A model generated the notes under the pieces. It was given only the letters and a program-made list of their open reading frames with translations, was not told the DNA's origin and did no database searches. Positions 1 through 8,810 of a stretch of 64,000 nt of DNA are shown here, in pieces (position 1 is the first letter of the stretch; each line of letters opens with the position of its first letter). Source of the stretch: Streptomyces diastatochromogenes (lineage in GTDB: Bacteria > Actinomycetota > Actinomycetes > Streptomycetales > Streptomycetaceae); the NCBI RefSeq assembly GCF_002242805.1, contig NZ_MCGQ01000007.1, positions 744,001 to 808,000 of the forward strand, written 5' to 3'. The position numbers and the translations under genes were made by a program.

Positions 1-66
1 CGGGCCCGCCTTCCGCTGACCGACTGAGGATCTTCGCCCGGTCGGCGGCGGGCCGGCGGCCACCGG

Positions 67-1647
67 TCAGCTCAGCCGCTCCACGAGGTGATCACCCACG
101 CGCAGGGCGTTCGCGATGGCCGTCAGGGACGGATTGACCGCACCGATGCTCGGGAAGAAGCTCGTGTCCACGACGTACAGGTTGTCCAGGTCGTGGGCCT
201 TGCAGTTGACGTCCAGGGCCGAGGACGCCGGGTCGGTGCCGAAGCGCACCGTGCCGGCCTGGTGCGCGGTGGCGCCGATGGGCATGCCCTTGTGCAGGTA
301 GAGGCTGCGGGACAGCAGATGGTGCTCGTGCATGCCCAGGTGGCCGAGCATGTGCTGGAGCTTCTGCCTGAGGCGCGTGAGGCCCTCGATGTTGTTGCTC
401 TCGTCGAGCGCCAGATGGATCCGGCCCTCTCCGTCCAGGGTGACCCGGTTGTCGGGCTGCGGCAGGTCCTCCCCGCACAGCCAGAAGTCGACGGCGTGAT
501 GGGCCATGACCTCGAAGGGCATGTCCGGTGTCACCGCTCCGGCCCAGCGCGGGGCCTCGCCGTGGATCTGCTCGGCGTCCGACTTGCCGAGCATCTGGAT
601 GCCGCCGAGGGGGTAGTCCCAGTCGTCCGCGCCCAGGTACCAGTCGTGCAGGGCGAGGGTCTTCTGGAACTGGGTGTCGTTGGGCTCCTTCGAAACGGCC
701 ATCAGGGCAAGGTTGTTGTGCCGCATGTAGTTGCGGCCGACCACGTCCGAGCTGTTCGCGAGCCCGGCCGGGTGCCGGTCGTTCGCCGAAGCGAGCAGCA
801 GCGCGGCGGAGTTGACGGCGCCGCAGGCCACGGCCACGACGTCCGCCGAGAAGCGGGCCTCCTCCTCGCCCGGCAGCTGGGCGACGACCGCTGTGACGCT
901 GCGCCCGGTCGGATCGGTCTCGAGCCGTGTCACCCGGGCGTTGGTCACCATCTCGACGTTCGGGTGCTCCAGCGCCGGTTCCACGCAGATCACCTGGGCG
1001 TCGGACTTGGCCCGGACGAGACACGGGAAACCGTCGACCCGGTTGCAGCGGATGCAGGCGCTGGCGTGTGTCGCCCGCCCGTTGGCGTCCTGGGTGAGGT
1101 TGACCCCGATGGGCAGGTGGAAGGGGTGCAGTCCCCGCTTCTCCAGGTCGTCGCTCAACTGCTGGATGCGCGGCTCGTGTTCGACCGGCGGGAAGGCGTA
1201 CTGGCTGCTGCACGGGCCTTCCCACGGGTCCTCGCCGTGCCGGCCGTGCACCAGGTAGAGGTGCTCCGCCTGGGTGTAGTACGGCTCCAGGTCCTCGTAG
1301 CGGATCGGCCAGGCGGGAGAGACGCCGCCGTGGTGGCGCAGTTCTCCGAAGTCCTCGGGCCGCAGCCGGAACAGGGCCGCGCCGTAGAACTTGGTGTTGC
1401 CGCCGACGTAATAGTTGACCTCGGGCGGGAACTCGTTGCCGTGCTTGTCGAGCCAGAACTCCGGAGCCCGGTACTTGCCCTTGACGAACACGGCCGTCGA
1501 GTCCCAGTTGTCCCGTTCGCGCGGCAGGTAGTCACCGCGTTCGAGGATGAGCACCCGTTTCCCCGACGGAGCGAGCCGGTGGGCGAGCGTGCCCCCGCCG
1601 GCGCCGGAGCCGACGATGATGAGGTCGTAGTGGGGGAAGTCGCCCAT
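67..1647 (-). CDS. GMC family FAD-dependent oxidoreductase
   Basis: This is a glucose-methanol-choline family flavoenzyme of about 526 residues, which would oxidise an alcohol or sugar hydroxyl with FAD. The N-terminal dinucleotide-binding motif GSGAGGGTLAHRL is visible near residue 15. The C-terminal GMC pattern is present: an active-site His in TAHQAGT and the Asn in GAVNPSLTAIA. A CIRCN cysteine pair lies mid-protein. No signal peptide is evident, so it is probably cytoplasmic. I prefer the ATG at 1647, which follows AAGGA at suitable spacing; a GTG at 1656 adds three residues. The adjacent upstream gene on the same strand is a cyclase-family hydrolase 120 bp away, with no proof of a shared pathway. 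The substrate is unknown. Confidence 0.88.
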   Translation of the reverse strand: MGDFPHYDLIIVGSGAGGGTLAHRLAPSGKRVLILERGDYLPRERDNWDSTAVFVKGKYRAPEFWLDKHGNEFPPEVNYYVGGNTKFYGAALFRLRPEDFGELRHHGGVSPAWPIRYEDLEPYYTQAEHLYLVHGRHGEDPWEGPCSSQYAFPPVEHEPRIQQLSDDLEKRGLHPFHLPIGVNLTQDANGRATHASACIRCNRVDGFPCLVRAKSDAQVICVEPALEHPNVEMVTNARVTRLETDPTGRSVTAVVAQLPGEEEARFSADVVAVACGAVNSAALLLASANDRHPAGLANSSDVVGRNYMRHNNLALMAVSKEPNDTQFQKTLALHDWYLGADDWDYPLGGIQMLGKSDAEQIHGEAPRWAGAVTPDMPFEVMAHHAVDFWLCGEDLPQPDNRVTLDGEGRIHLALDESNNIEGLTRLRQKLQHMLGHLGMHEHHLLSRSLYLHKGMPIGATAHQAGTVRFGTDPASSALDVNCKAHDLDNLYVVDTSFFPSIGAVNPSLTAIANALRVGDHLVERLS

Positions 1648-1770
1648 GGCGACCACCGTCCTTGCTTCCGCGGTCCGGGCGTTGCCGGGACCTGCCTCGG
1701 CTCTTGCCCCTCTTCGAACGTATACGCCCCCCGGCGATGCGGCACCTGGAACTGCCGTGCCCCGGCACGG

Positions 1771-2736
1771 TCACAGGACGGCGATCGGGTTCACCGGAGA
1801 ACCGGTGGCCGCCGGCAGCCGGAGCGGGGCGATCACGCACAGGAAGTGCCAGCGGCCCAGCTGTTCGCACACGGGCACCAGTTCCTCGAAGTCCAGGTAG
1901 TCCATGAGGTGCAGCCCCATGGCGTGCACGGCCAGGACGTGGACGGGAAACGGGACCTCGGCCACCGGGCTGGGGGCCGTGTCGTTGTTGCCGTCCGACC
2001 CCAGGGCGGCCACCCGCCGCTCGGCCAGGAAGGGCATGGCTTCCGGGTGCAGGCCCGCGCGCGCCTGTGCCGCGTCCCAGGCGCCGAGGCTGCGGCGCCT
2101 GCGGCGGTGTCCGACGCGCACGAACAGCAGGTCGCCCGGGCCGGTCGTGACCTCCTGGGCAGCCTCGGCGGCCGCGAGGTCCTCGGCGGTCACGGTGTCG
2201 CCGGGTTCGAGCCACGGCACGCCGCGCAGGCGCGGGATGTCCAGGAGCACGCCGCGGCCGACGATGCCGTCCCGCACCAGGTCCACCGTGAGGGCGTCGG
2301 CGCCGTCGGGCGTCACGCTGCTCGCCGGGACGCCGCCGTACAGTTCGCCGTCGAAGATCACGTGGCACAGTGCGTCGAGGTGGCTGTCGGCGTCCCCGTG
2401 CACGTTCATGGCGAACCGGTCGCGGGCGAAGTGGAGTCCAGGGGCCTCAGCCTCCCCTGGCGCCGGTGCGACCATCCGGTGCGTCGCGGGCTCGGGATCG
2501 TCCGGACCCGCCGTGGTCTCGATGGGGGCGGCCAGCGACACCGTGCGTCCGCTGCGGACCCCGGCGGCGGCCGCCGCCACCCGCTCCGGTGTGAGCCGTT
2601 CCAGCGCGCCGCGCCGGTACTCCCCGCCCTCCGGGGCCTGGTCCCGCAGCCGGCGGTACAGGTCGCGGAAGGCCGCTTCGGACATGACGGGCGGTGCCGG
2701 GGGACGCGAGGACGCGGGCCGCGGGCGCGAAGTCAT
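1771..2736 (-). CDS. Cyclase family protein (kynurenine formamidase-like)
   Basis: A 321-residue protein of the cyclase/arylformamidase-like family (Pfam Cyclase), metal-dependent hydrolases acting on amides or cyclic esters. The family metal-binding motif is seen as DSHLDALCH around residue 120; the usual form is HxGTHxDxxxH, so the first His-x-Gly-Thr part is altered to GDADSHLD. A conserved GRGVLLDIPRLRG stretch follows. The ATG at 2736 has a strong GAGGAGGAG ribosome site 7-8 bases upstream. It lies between a ClC channel gene and a GMC oxidoreductase, all on the minus strand with short gaps, so co-transcription is possible. Substrate unknown. Confidence 0.8.
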   Translation of the reverse strand: MTSRPRPASSRPPAPPVMSEAAFRDLYRRLRDQAPEGGEYRRGALERLTPERVAAAAAGVRSGRTVSLAAPIETTAGPDDPEPATHRMVAPAPGEAEAPGLHFARDRFAMNVHGDADSHLDALCHVIFDGELYGGVPASSVTPDGADALTVDLVRDGIVGRGVLLDIPRLRGVPWLEPGDTVTAEDLAAAEAAQEVTTGPGDLLFVRVGHRRRRRSLGAWDAAQARAGLHPEAMPFLAERRVAALGSDGNNDTAPSPVAEVPFPVHVLAVHAMGLHLMDYLDFEELVPVCEQLGRWHFLCVIAPLRLPAATGSPVNPIAVL

Positions 2737-2759
2737 CGGGAACTCCTCCTCGAAGGCTG

Positions 2760-4169
2760 TTAGGGCCTCGTCCGGTGTTCAGGGCTGTCGTCCCAGGTGG
2801 CGGCGGGTCGGGCGGCCGGTGGGCCGGCCGGCTTGCCCACCGGCGGCACGGCGCGCCCGGGCGGCAGCAGCTCGACCGTCACGAAGCCGACCACGGCGGC
2901 GAGGATGGTCACGGGGATCATGGCGGCGCTGCCCAGCACCAGGACGACCAGCACCACACTGCTGACCGGGAGCCGCAGCGCGGCCGCCGCCGCTGCCGCC
3001 ATGCCCGCCGCCATCCCGGGTACGACGCCCAGGCCGGGCAGCGGGGCGAGCAGCACTCCCGTCGCGGCACCGAGGAACAGTGAGGGGAAGACGGGGCCGC
3101 CCCGGAGACTGCCGAGACACAGGGCGTACGCCGCTCCCTTGCACAGCAGCACGGCGACCAGAGCACCCACACCCCAGGCGTGGGGATCCGCGGCCAGCTG
3201 TGCCATGACGGCCTCGCCGGACGAGGCCACGTCCGCCGGCGACCGGTCCACGGCCAGGGTGTACACCGCGGCGCACACCCCGGCGGCAAGGGCGCAGAGC
3301 ACCGTGTGGACGACCGGCCGCCGCACGACGAACACCGCGGCCAGGCGCCCGGTGGACAGGATCACGTGGAGGGCGACGGCGATGCCGGCGGCCATCACCA
3401 CCGACCAGAGCACGTCTCCCGCGTCCAGGCGGGGGAACGGAACGCCCAGCTTGAGCGACAGGCTTCCCGTCGGCAGGCCGGTCCAGTGGCCGAAACCGGT
3501 GAACACCAGCGACCCGATCCCGCTCGACAGGAGCGCGGGCAGCATGACCGCGAACAGCTGCGGGCCGCCCACTCCGGCCACCTCGATGAGGATCACCGCG
3601 CCGACCAGCGGATTGCCGAAGATCGCGGAGAGCGCCGCCGCGGCACCGGCCGCGCCGAGGAGTGCCGTGTTCCGCGGTGTCGCCGGGGCGCGGGCCAGGT
3701 TCCTGAACCACAGCGCGAGGCCGCCCCCGAGCGCGATCAGCGGGGCCTCCGGGCCGAGCGTGGCGCCGAGCGGAAGACTGGCCGCGGCCGCGAGGATCAC
3801 CCCGGGCAGGGCTGCCGGTGCCATGCCCGCGGCGTGCAGACCCCCGGCGGGGACGTGGCCGCCGGCTCCCGGCAGGTGCCTGACGACGAGGCCGACGACG
3901 AGACCGGCGAGCGCCAGCAGCGGCAGTGGCCACCACCACGGGGGCACGTCCCACCCCAGAGCGGCCGGCAGCGCGGCCCACAGCAGGTGTTCCAGCGCGT
4001 GCAGTCCGGCCAGGAACCAGAAGGCGGCCAGCGAGACCGGGACACCGATGATCGCCGAGAACAGGAGCGTCCTCCGGTACGCGGGAGCATTGAGCAGCTC
4101 CCGCAGCCGGTCGGCCTCTTCCGGCTGCGTACCGGCAGCGGGGGCGGCGGACGGGTCCGACCGGGTCAC
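2760..4169 (-). CDS. ClC family chloride channel or H+/Cl- antiporter
   Basis: About 469 residues with ten or more hydrophobic helices, a typical bacterial ClC size without CBS domains. ClC signatures are visible: GPEAPL, corresponding to the GREGP selectivity motif, followed by IALGGGLA, and GGPVFPSLFLGAATG, corresponding to GxFxP. The first GSGIP-like motif appears degraded to GGHVPAGG. I chose the GTG at 4169 because GGGAGG lies 8 bases upstream and translation gives a short hydrophilic N-terminus before the first helix. The reading frame stays open far upstream but has no membrane-protein character there. It would move chloride across the plasma membrane; whether channel or exchanger cannot be told from sequence alone. 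Confidence 0.85.
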   Translation of the reverse strand: MTRSDPSAAPAAGTQPEEADRLRELLNAPAYRRTLLFSAIIGVPVSLAAFWFLAGLHALEHLLWAALPAALGWDVPPWWWPLPLLALAGLVVGLVVRHLPGAGGHVPAGGLHAAGMAPAALPGVILAAAASLPLGATLGPEAPLIALGGGLALWFRNLARAPATPRNTALLGAAGAAAALSAIFGNPLVGAVILIEVAGVGGPQLFAVMLPALLSSGIGSLVFTGFGHWTGLPTGSLSLKLGVPFPRLDAGDVLWSVVMAAGIAVALHVILSTGRLAAVFVVRRPVVHTVLCALAAGVCAAVYTLAVDRSPADVASSGEAVMAQLAADPHAWGVGALVAVLLCKGAAYALCLGSLRGGPVFPSLFLGAATGVLLAPLPGLGVVPGMAAGMAAAAAAALRLPVSSVVLVVLVLGSAAMIPVTILAAVVGFVTVELLPPGRAVPPVGKPAGPPAARPAATWDDSPEHRTRP

Positions 4170-4389
4170 GGCACGTACCTCCCGTGTCAGCCGGGGATGT
4201 CGCGCTCGTGGGCCTGGCAGCCCGTCGGCGCCCCTCCCTCCAGCCATTGCAGCACCGGGCCGCGGGCCACGCATGCGCGGAGCTGCGGCGGCGTCGGGAC
4301 GGGGCCGTTCGGGTGCCCGCGCAGCCCCGGCTCTCCCACCCGGCGTGCAGGCCGCCGCGGTGGCCCCTTCACTGAGAAGGAGAGTCCGT

Positions 4390-4421
4390 TTCGTGAGTCG
4401 GTTCGTGAGTCGTTTCGTGAG
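4390..4421 (+). repeat. Three TTCGTGAG direct repeats at 12-bp spacing
   Basis: TTCGTGAG occurs at 4390, 4402 and 4414, exactly 12 bp apart, ending a few bases before the GGGAGG ribosome site of the lipoprotein gene at 4438. The surrounding intergenic region (4170-4437) separates this gene from the divergent ClC gene. The repeats could be a regulator site or a slippage product. Confidence 0.7.
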
Positions 4422-4437
4422 ACATGGGAGGCGCGGT

Positions 4438-4932
4438 ATGGCAGGGCACTGGACACGAGGTGCGGTGGGTGCGGTCCTGGCGGTGGTCGTGGCGGTCGGG
4501 GCGGCCGGGTGTTCCGACTCGGGGAGCCCGTCCGGCGGGGCCAGCAAGGCGGCCTCGGCCGCGTCCTCCGCCGCCGCCTCCCTCGCCTCCAAGGCCTCGG
4601 ATGCGCTGGCCTCGGCGTCGGCGGAGGCCAAGCAGAAGCTCGAGGGGATCAAGAACGGGGTGAAGGCCAAGGACGACGTGACCCTCGGCGCCCCCGCCCC
4701 CGACAGTGCGGGCAAGGCCACGGTCAAGGTGACCGCCAAGAACACCGCCGACTCCGCCAAGTCCTTCGCCGTCCAGGTCAACTTCACGGACAAGAGCGGC
4801 AACCTGCTGGACGTGACCGTGGTGACCGTCAAGGACGTGGCCGCCGGCGCCTCCGGTGAGGCCACGGCCACCAGCAACCGCAAGCTGACCGGCGAGGTCC
4901 ACGCGGTGGTCGGCTCGGCCCTGCGCTACTGA
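4438..4932 (+). CDS. Lipoprotein with FxLYD-like domain
   Basis: A 164-residue secreted lipoprotein. Residues 1-24 form a signal peptide ending in a lipobox (VGAAGC), followed by a low-complexity Ala/Ser/Lys segment that may be helical. The C-terminal half (about residues 80-164) resembles the FxLYD beta-sandwich: TVKVTAKNTADSAKSF, then a Lys-Val repeat pattern. The ATG at 4438 has GGGAGG 6 bases upstream. The 3' end overlaps by 7 bp the 3' end of the convergent response-regulator gene, so no terminator separates them. It should sit on the outer face of the membrane. Function unknown. Confidence 0.8.
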   Translation: MAGHWTRGAVGAVLAVVVAVGAAGCSDSGSPSGGASKAASAASSAAASLASKASDALASASAEAKQKLEGIKNGVKAKDDVTLGAPAPDSAGKATVKVTAKNTADSAKSFAVQVNFTDKSGNLLDVTVVTVKDVAAGASGEATATSNRKLTGEVHAVVGSALRY

Positions 4933-5600
4933 GCGCCGCTGTTCGGCCGGGCGAGCCCGCGGTCGTACGCGAAGATCACCGCCTGTACGCGGTCCCGGGC
5001 ACCGATCTTGGCGAGGACCCGGCCCACATGGGTCTTGACGGTGGACTCGGACAGGACGAAGCGGGCGGCGATCTCGCCGTTGGTCCGGCCCTGGCCGATC
5101 GCGACGAGGATCTCGCGTTCGCGGTCGGTGAGGGAGTTCAGGCGCGCGTCCTCGTCCGGGTCACCGGCGGGCCGCGGCAGGAGCTGGGCGAACTCGTCCA
5201 GGAGGCGGCGGGTGAGCGCGGGCGCGATCACGGCGTCGCCGAGGGCGACCGCGCGGATGCCGGCCAGGAGTTCCTCGGGGCGCGCGTCCTTGAGCAGGAA
5301 GCCACTGGCTCCGGCGCGCAGGGCCGCGTGGACGTACTCGTCCAGGTCGAAGGTGGTCAGGACGAGGACCCGGGAGCGGCCGCCGGACTCGGCGATACGG
5401 CGGGTGGCCTCGATGCCGTCCATGCCGGGCATCCGTACGTCCATCAGTACGACGTCGGGGCGCAGTTCGGCGGCCCTGCGGACGGCCTCGGCGCCGTGCG
5501 CGGCCTCGCCGACCACCTCCGTCTCGGCGACGGACTCCAGCAGGATGCGGAAGCCGTAGCGCTGGAGGGGCTGGTCGTCGACGATCAGTACGGTGGTCAC
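4926..5600 (-). CDS. NarL/FixJ family response regulator
   Basis: A 224-residue two-component response regulator. The receiver domain (1-120) has the acidic pair DD near residue 8, phospho-acceptor Asp in [12 protein letters not shown] near residue 54 and the conserved Lys in FLLKDA. The C-terminal LuxR-type helix-turn-helix is visible as [20 protein letters not shown] and [16 protein letters not shown]. The GTG start at 5600 overlaps the histidine-kinase stop as GTGA, so the pair is translationally coupled. It is the last gene of an ABC-transporter/two-component operon and probably controls that transporter. Start assigned from VTTVLIVDD, the normal beginning of the fold. Confidence 0.93.
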   Translation of the reverse strand: MTTVLIVDDQPLQRYGFRILLESVAETEVVGEAAHGAEAVRRAAELRPDVVLMDVRMPGMDGIEATRRIAESGGRSRVLVLTTFDLDEYVHAALRAGASGFLLKDARPEELLAGIRAVALGDAVIAPALTRRLLDEFAQLLPRPAGDPDEDARLNSLTDREREILVAIGQGRTNGEIAARFVLSESTVKTHVGRVLAKIGARDRVQAVIFAYDRGLARPNSGAQ

Positions 5601-6853
5601 GCGGCACCGCCCGCCCGGTCCAGGTCCAGGGTGACCGCCACGCGCCATCCGCCGCCCGCGACCGGGCCCGCGCTGACGGTTCCGCCGTAGAGTGCCGCTC
5701 GTTCCCGCATGCCCACCAGGCCGTGCCCTTCCTCGTTCGGCGGTCCGGGCCGGGCGGCCGGGCCGTTGTCCTGGACCCGGATGGTCAGCCGGGTGTCCTC
5801 GACGGCGATCGACAGGTGGGCCCGGGTGCCGGCGCCCGCGTGCTTCAGGGTGTTGGTCAGGGCTTCCTGGACGATCCGGTAGACCGTCAGCTGTACCCCG
5901 TCGTCCAGGGCACCGACCTCTCCGGCGGAGCGGTGGACGACGTCCAGGCCCGCGGCGCGCACACCCTCGCACAGCGCGTCGATGTCCGCGATGCCGGGCT
6001 GCGGGCTGAGTTCGGGCGCGCCCGGCGGGCCGTCGGCCGCCTCGCGCAGGACGCCGAGGACGCGCCGGAGTTCGCCGAGCGCCTGGCGGCCGGTGTCGCC
6101 GATGAGGTGCAGGGCCTCCTTGCCGCGTTCCGGGGCGGTGTCGGTCGCGTAGGCGCCGGCGTCGGCGAGCGTGATGATGACGGACAGGTTGTGGCCGACG
6201 ATGTCGTGCATCTCGCGGGCCACCCGGGCCCGTTCGGTGGCGACGGCCAGCCTGCCGCGCTGGTCGCGCTCGATCTCCAGGCGGGCCGCCCGGTCCCGCA
6301 GCCCGGCGAGCTGGGCCCGGCGGATGCGGACCACCAGGCCGAGCGCGAGGGCCGCGGTCGCCGTGCTGAGCAGGAAGAACAGCGCGTCCCATACGGACAC
6401 GGCCCGCGACACCCGCACCGCGACCAGCGCCATGCCGGCCGCCATGGCCCCGCAGGCCCAGGGCAGCTGGCGCAGCCGCCCGTGCAGGGCCAGGCTGTAC
6501 AGGGCTATGAAGAGGGCCACGTCCGCGCGCAGCGCCACATCGAGGGACCACTGCAGGACGAAGACGCCCCAGATCGCGCCGAAGGCGGCCAGCGGCCGGC
6601 GCCTTCGCCACAGCAGCGGCAGCACCAGACCGGCCTGCAGCGCGAGCATGGCCGCCAGGGGCGGCCGGGTGAAGGCGAGCCGGACGCGGCGCGGGCCGTC
6701 GCCGTCCCCGGCGACGGCGTGCAGCAGGTCGGGCAGGCAGAACAGCAGGAAGACCAGCACCACGACCGTGGTGTCCAGCACCCACGGCCGGGCCCGGTCG
6801 GCCTGCCGGAGCCGCTGGCCGACCCGGCCGAGCCGGGCGACCAGCGGCCCCAT
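5597..6853 (-). CDS. NarL-type sensor histidine kinase
   Basis: A membrane sensor kinase of about 418 residues, the cognate partner of the downstream NarL regulator (4-bp overlap). Several N-terminal transmembrane helices occupy about residues 28-180. A HisKA_3 dimerisation domain with EMHDIVGHNLSVII carries the phospho-His, and a C-terminal ATPase domain has QEALTNTLKHAGAG (N box) and GHGLVGMRERA (G box). The start is uncertain: ATG at 6853 gives a standard protein but has only a weak AGCGGA upstream. A GTG at 7024, two bases after the permease stop, is in frame and would add 57 residues encoded mainly by a 15-bp tandem repeat. The signal sensed is unknown. Confidence 0.87.
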   Translation of the reverse strand: MGPLVARLGRVGQRLRQADRARPWVLDTTVVVLVFLLFCLPDLLHAVAGDGDGPRRVRLAFTRPPLAAMLALQAGLVLPLLWRRRRPLAAFGAIWGVFVLQWSLDVALRADVALFIALYSLALHGRLRQLPWACGAMAAGMALVAVRVSRAVSVWDALFFLLSTATAALALGLVVRIRRAQLAGLRDRAARLEIERDQRGRLAVATERARVAREMHDIVGHNLSVIITLADAGAYATDTAPERGKEALHLIGDTGRQALGELRRVLGVLREAADGPPGAPELSPQPGIADIDALCEGVRAAGLDVVHRSAGEVGALDDGVQLTVYRIVQEALTNTLKHAGAGTRAHLSIAVEDTRLTIRVQDNGPAARPGPPNEEGHGLVGMRERAALYGGTVSAGPVAGGGWRVAVTLDLDRAGGAA

Positions 6854-6941
6854 TCCGCTGATGTCGTAGGCGGTCACGGCGGTCACCAGCCCATGGTGCA
6901 CGCGGTCGTACGTCGCTGCGCCACGCGGCACCCGGTCGGAC

Positions 6942-7016
6942 GTCGCTGTGTCCCTGGCGGCTGTGCCCATCGCGGCTGTATCCCTCGCGGCTGTGCCCAT
7001 CGCGGCTGTGTCCCTC
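6942..7016. repeat. 15-bp tandem repeat between permease and kinase genes
   Basis: Five near-identical 15-bp units, consensus GCGGCTGTGTCCCTC or GCGGCTGTGCCCATC, run head to tail. The last four (6957-7016) begin exactly with GCGGCTGT. The array lies between the permease stop and the likely kinase start, or within the kinase N-terminus if translation begins at 7024. Confidence 0.85.
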
Positions 7017-7026
7017 GCGTCCACGC

Positions 7027-7866
7027 TCAGGCGTCGGTGCGCACCAGCCGGTACGCCGCCCCCGCCAGCGCGAGTGCCGTCCAGCCGAGGAGGACCAGGA
7101 GGCCGGCCAGGGGCGAGAGGGTGGTGGCGTCCTGGGTCAGGGCGAACAGCGCCTGGCCGGCGTGGCTCGGCAGGTAGGGGCTGATGTCGTCCTGCCAGGA
7201 GCTGGGCAGGAGCGCGGTCAGCCCGGGGATGAGCATCAGGCCGGCGACCAGCACCGAGATGCCGCCGGCCACCGACCGCAGCAGTGCGCCGAGGGCGGTG
7301 CCGATGACGCCGACCAGGCCGAGGTAGAGACCGGCACCCAGCAGGCTGCGTACGACCCCCGCGTGGGTCAGGCCCATCGCGGCGGGTGTGCCGGAGACGA
7401 TGCCGCTGCCGAACTGGAAGGCGACGAACGCGCCGAGGGTGCCGACCACCAGTGCGACCAGCCCGAACACGGCCGCCTTGGACCACAGGACGGGCAGCCG
7501 GCGCGGTACGGCCGCGAGCGTCGAGCGGATCAGGCCGGTGGAGTACTCCCCCGCCGTGACCAGCACGCCGAGCACGCCCAGGGCCAGCTGGGCGAAGTTG
7601 GTGCCGAAGAGGGACAGGCTGACGGCCGTGGAGCGGGCGAAGTCCGGGGCCATGCGGGGGGTGCCGACCATGGACCGGTAGCGGGCCGCGGCGATGAGCC
7701 CGAAGGCGACGAGGAAGAGCAGGCCGAGGCCCAGGGTGATCCAGGTCGAGCGCAGCGACCAGAGCTTGGCCCACTCGGAGGACAGCACGCGCCGTCCGGT
7801 CACGCGGTAGGCGGGGCGGGTGGGCGCGGTGCGGGGTGCTTCGGCGGTGGCGGTGAGGGTGCTCAC
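7027..7866 (-). CDS. ABC-2 type transporter permease
   Basis: A 279-residue integral membrane protein with about six hydrophobic helices. The N-terminal pattern VLSSEWAKLWSLRSTWIT is characteristic of actinobacterial ABC-2 permeases that work with a separate ATPase. It begins four bases inside the ATPase gene (ATGA overlap), so the two are translated together. The gene downstream is a NarL-type kinase/regulator pair. This arrangement is common for exporters handling peptide antibiotics or lipids, but the substrate cannot be read from the sequence. Confidence 0.9.
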   Translation of the reverse strand: MSTLTATAEAPRTAPTRPAYRVTGRRVLSSEWAKLWSLRSTWITLGLGLLFLVAFGLIAAARYRSMVGTPRMAPDFARSTAVSLSLFGTNFAQLALGVLGVLVTAGEYSTGLIRSTLAAVPRRLPVLWSKAAVFGLVALVVGTLGAFVAFQFGSGIVSGTPAAMGLTHAGVVRSLLGAGLYLGLVGVIGTALGALLRSVAGGISVLVAGLMLIPGLTALLPSSWQDDISPYLPSHAGQALFALTQDATTLSPLAGLLVLLGWTALALAGAAYRLVRTDA

Positions 7867-8810
7867 GCGGTCCTCCCGGCGGTCTCGGGGGTCTCGGTGC
7901 CGGTCGTGGAGCCGTGGTACTCCACGGCGTCCCGGGTCAGGTCCATGAACGCCTCCTCCAGGGAGACGGTCCGCGCGGTCAGTTCGAACAGCGGGATCCC
8001 GTGCTCGGCGGCCTTCCGCCCGATCTCACGGGTGGTCAGGCCGGTGACCTGGAGTTCCTCGGAGCCGGCGCGGCCGGTGATGTCGACGCCCGGCCCGGCC
8101 AGCACGTCCCGCAGCCGCGCCGGGTCCTCGGTCGCCACCTGCACCGTGTCGCCGCCCGCCGCGCGGACCAGGTCGCTCACGGTGGTGTCGGCCAGCAGCC
8201 GGCCCCGGCCCACCACGATCAGGTGGTCCGCGACCAGCGCCACCTCGGTCATCAGGTGGGAGGAGACGAACACCGTGCGGCCCTCCGCCGCGAGCGAGGT
8301 CAGCAGGGTGCGGATCCAGCGCACGCCCTCCGGGTCGAGACCGTTGACCGGCTCGTCCAGCATCACCGTCTGCGGATCGCCGAGCAGCGCCGCGGCGATG
8401 CCGAGCCGCTGGCCCATGCCGAGGGAGAAGGCACCGGCCCGCTTGTGGGCCACGCTGCCGAGACCGGCCAGCTCGATGACCTCGTCGACCCGGCGGCGCG
8501 GGATGCCGTGGGTCAGGGCGAGCGCCCTGAGGTGCTGGTGGGCCGTGCGGCCCGGGTGGACGGACTTCGCCTCCAGGAGCGCCCCGACCTCCTGCAGCGG
8601 GGCCCGGTGGCGGGCGTAGTGGTGGCCGTTGACGGTGACGGTGCCGCTCGTCGGGGCGTCGAGCCCGACGATCATCCGCATGGTGGTGGACTTCCCCGCG
8701 CCGTTGGGGCCCAGGAAACCGGTCACGGTGCCCGGCTTCACGACGAAGTCCAGCCCGTCGACGGCCGTCTTCTCCCCGTATCTCTTGGTCAGTTGCCGTG
8801 CGTCGATCAT
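7863..8810 (-). CDS. ABC transporter ATP-binding protein
   Basis: A 315-residue ABC ATPase of the DrrA/CcmA-like exporter class. Walker A is GPNGAGKST at residues 34-42, the signature loop is FSLGMGQRLG, and Walker B is TVMLDEPVNGLDPEG followed by the switch His in SSHLM. The roughly 100-residue C-terminal extension is typical of exporters that pair with ABC-2 permeases. It is the first gene of the four-gene minus-strand operon ATPase, permease, kinase, regulator. Its upstream region holds a GTACCGCGGTAC palindrome and a GTGGTACCG direct repeat that may bind the operon's own regulator. Confidence 0.93.
   Translation of the reverse strand: MIDARQLTKRYGEKTAVDGLDFVVKPGTVTGFLGPNGAGKSTTMRMIVGLDAPTSGTVTVNGHHYARHRAPLQEVGALLEAKSVHPGRTAHQHLRALALTHGIPRRRVDEVIELAGLGSVAHKRAGAFSLGMGQRLGIAAALLGDPQTVMLDEPVNGLDPEGVRWIRTLLTSLAAEGRTVFVSSHLMTEVALVADHLIVVGRGRLLADTTVSDLVRAAGGDTVQVATEDPARLRDVLAGPGVDITGRAGSEELQVTGLTTREIGRKAAEHGIPLFELTARTVSLEEAFMDLTRDAVEYHGSTTGTETPETAGRTA

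Noticed and set aside
88..2763. Long plus-strand open frame opposite the GMC oxidoreductase and cyclase genes
   Set aside because: Its product is low-complexity Arg/Gly/Val-rich with no domain; it is the shadow produced by high third-position GC in the real minus-strand genes.
2760..4883. A 707-residue version of the ClC channel
   Set aside because: The upstream extension is antisense to the lipoprotein gene and not membrane-like; the GTG at 4169 has a proper ribosome site.
4926..6785. A single large minus-strand protein ending in a response regulator
   Set aside because: The frame is merely open upstream of the GTG at 5600; the upstream part is out of frame with the real kinase, which ends at 5597.
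6942..7016. CRISPR-like array
   Set aside because: The units are contiguous 15-bp repeats without spacers; no cas genes are present.
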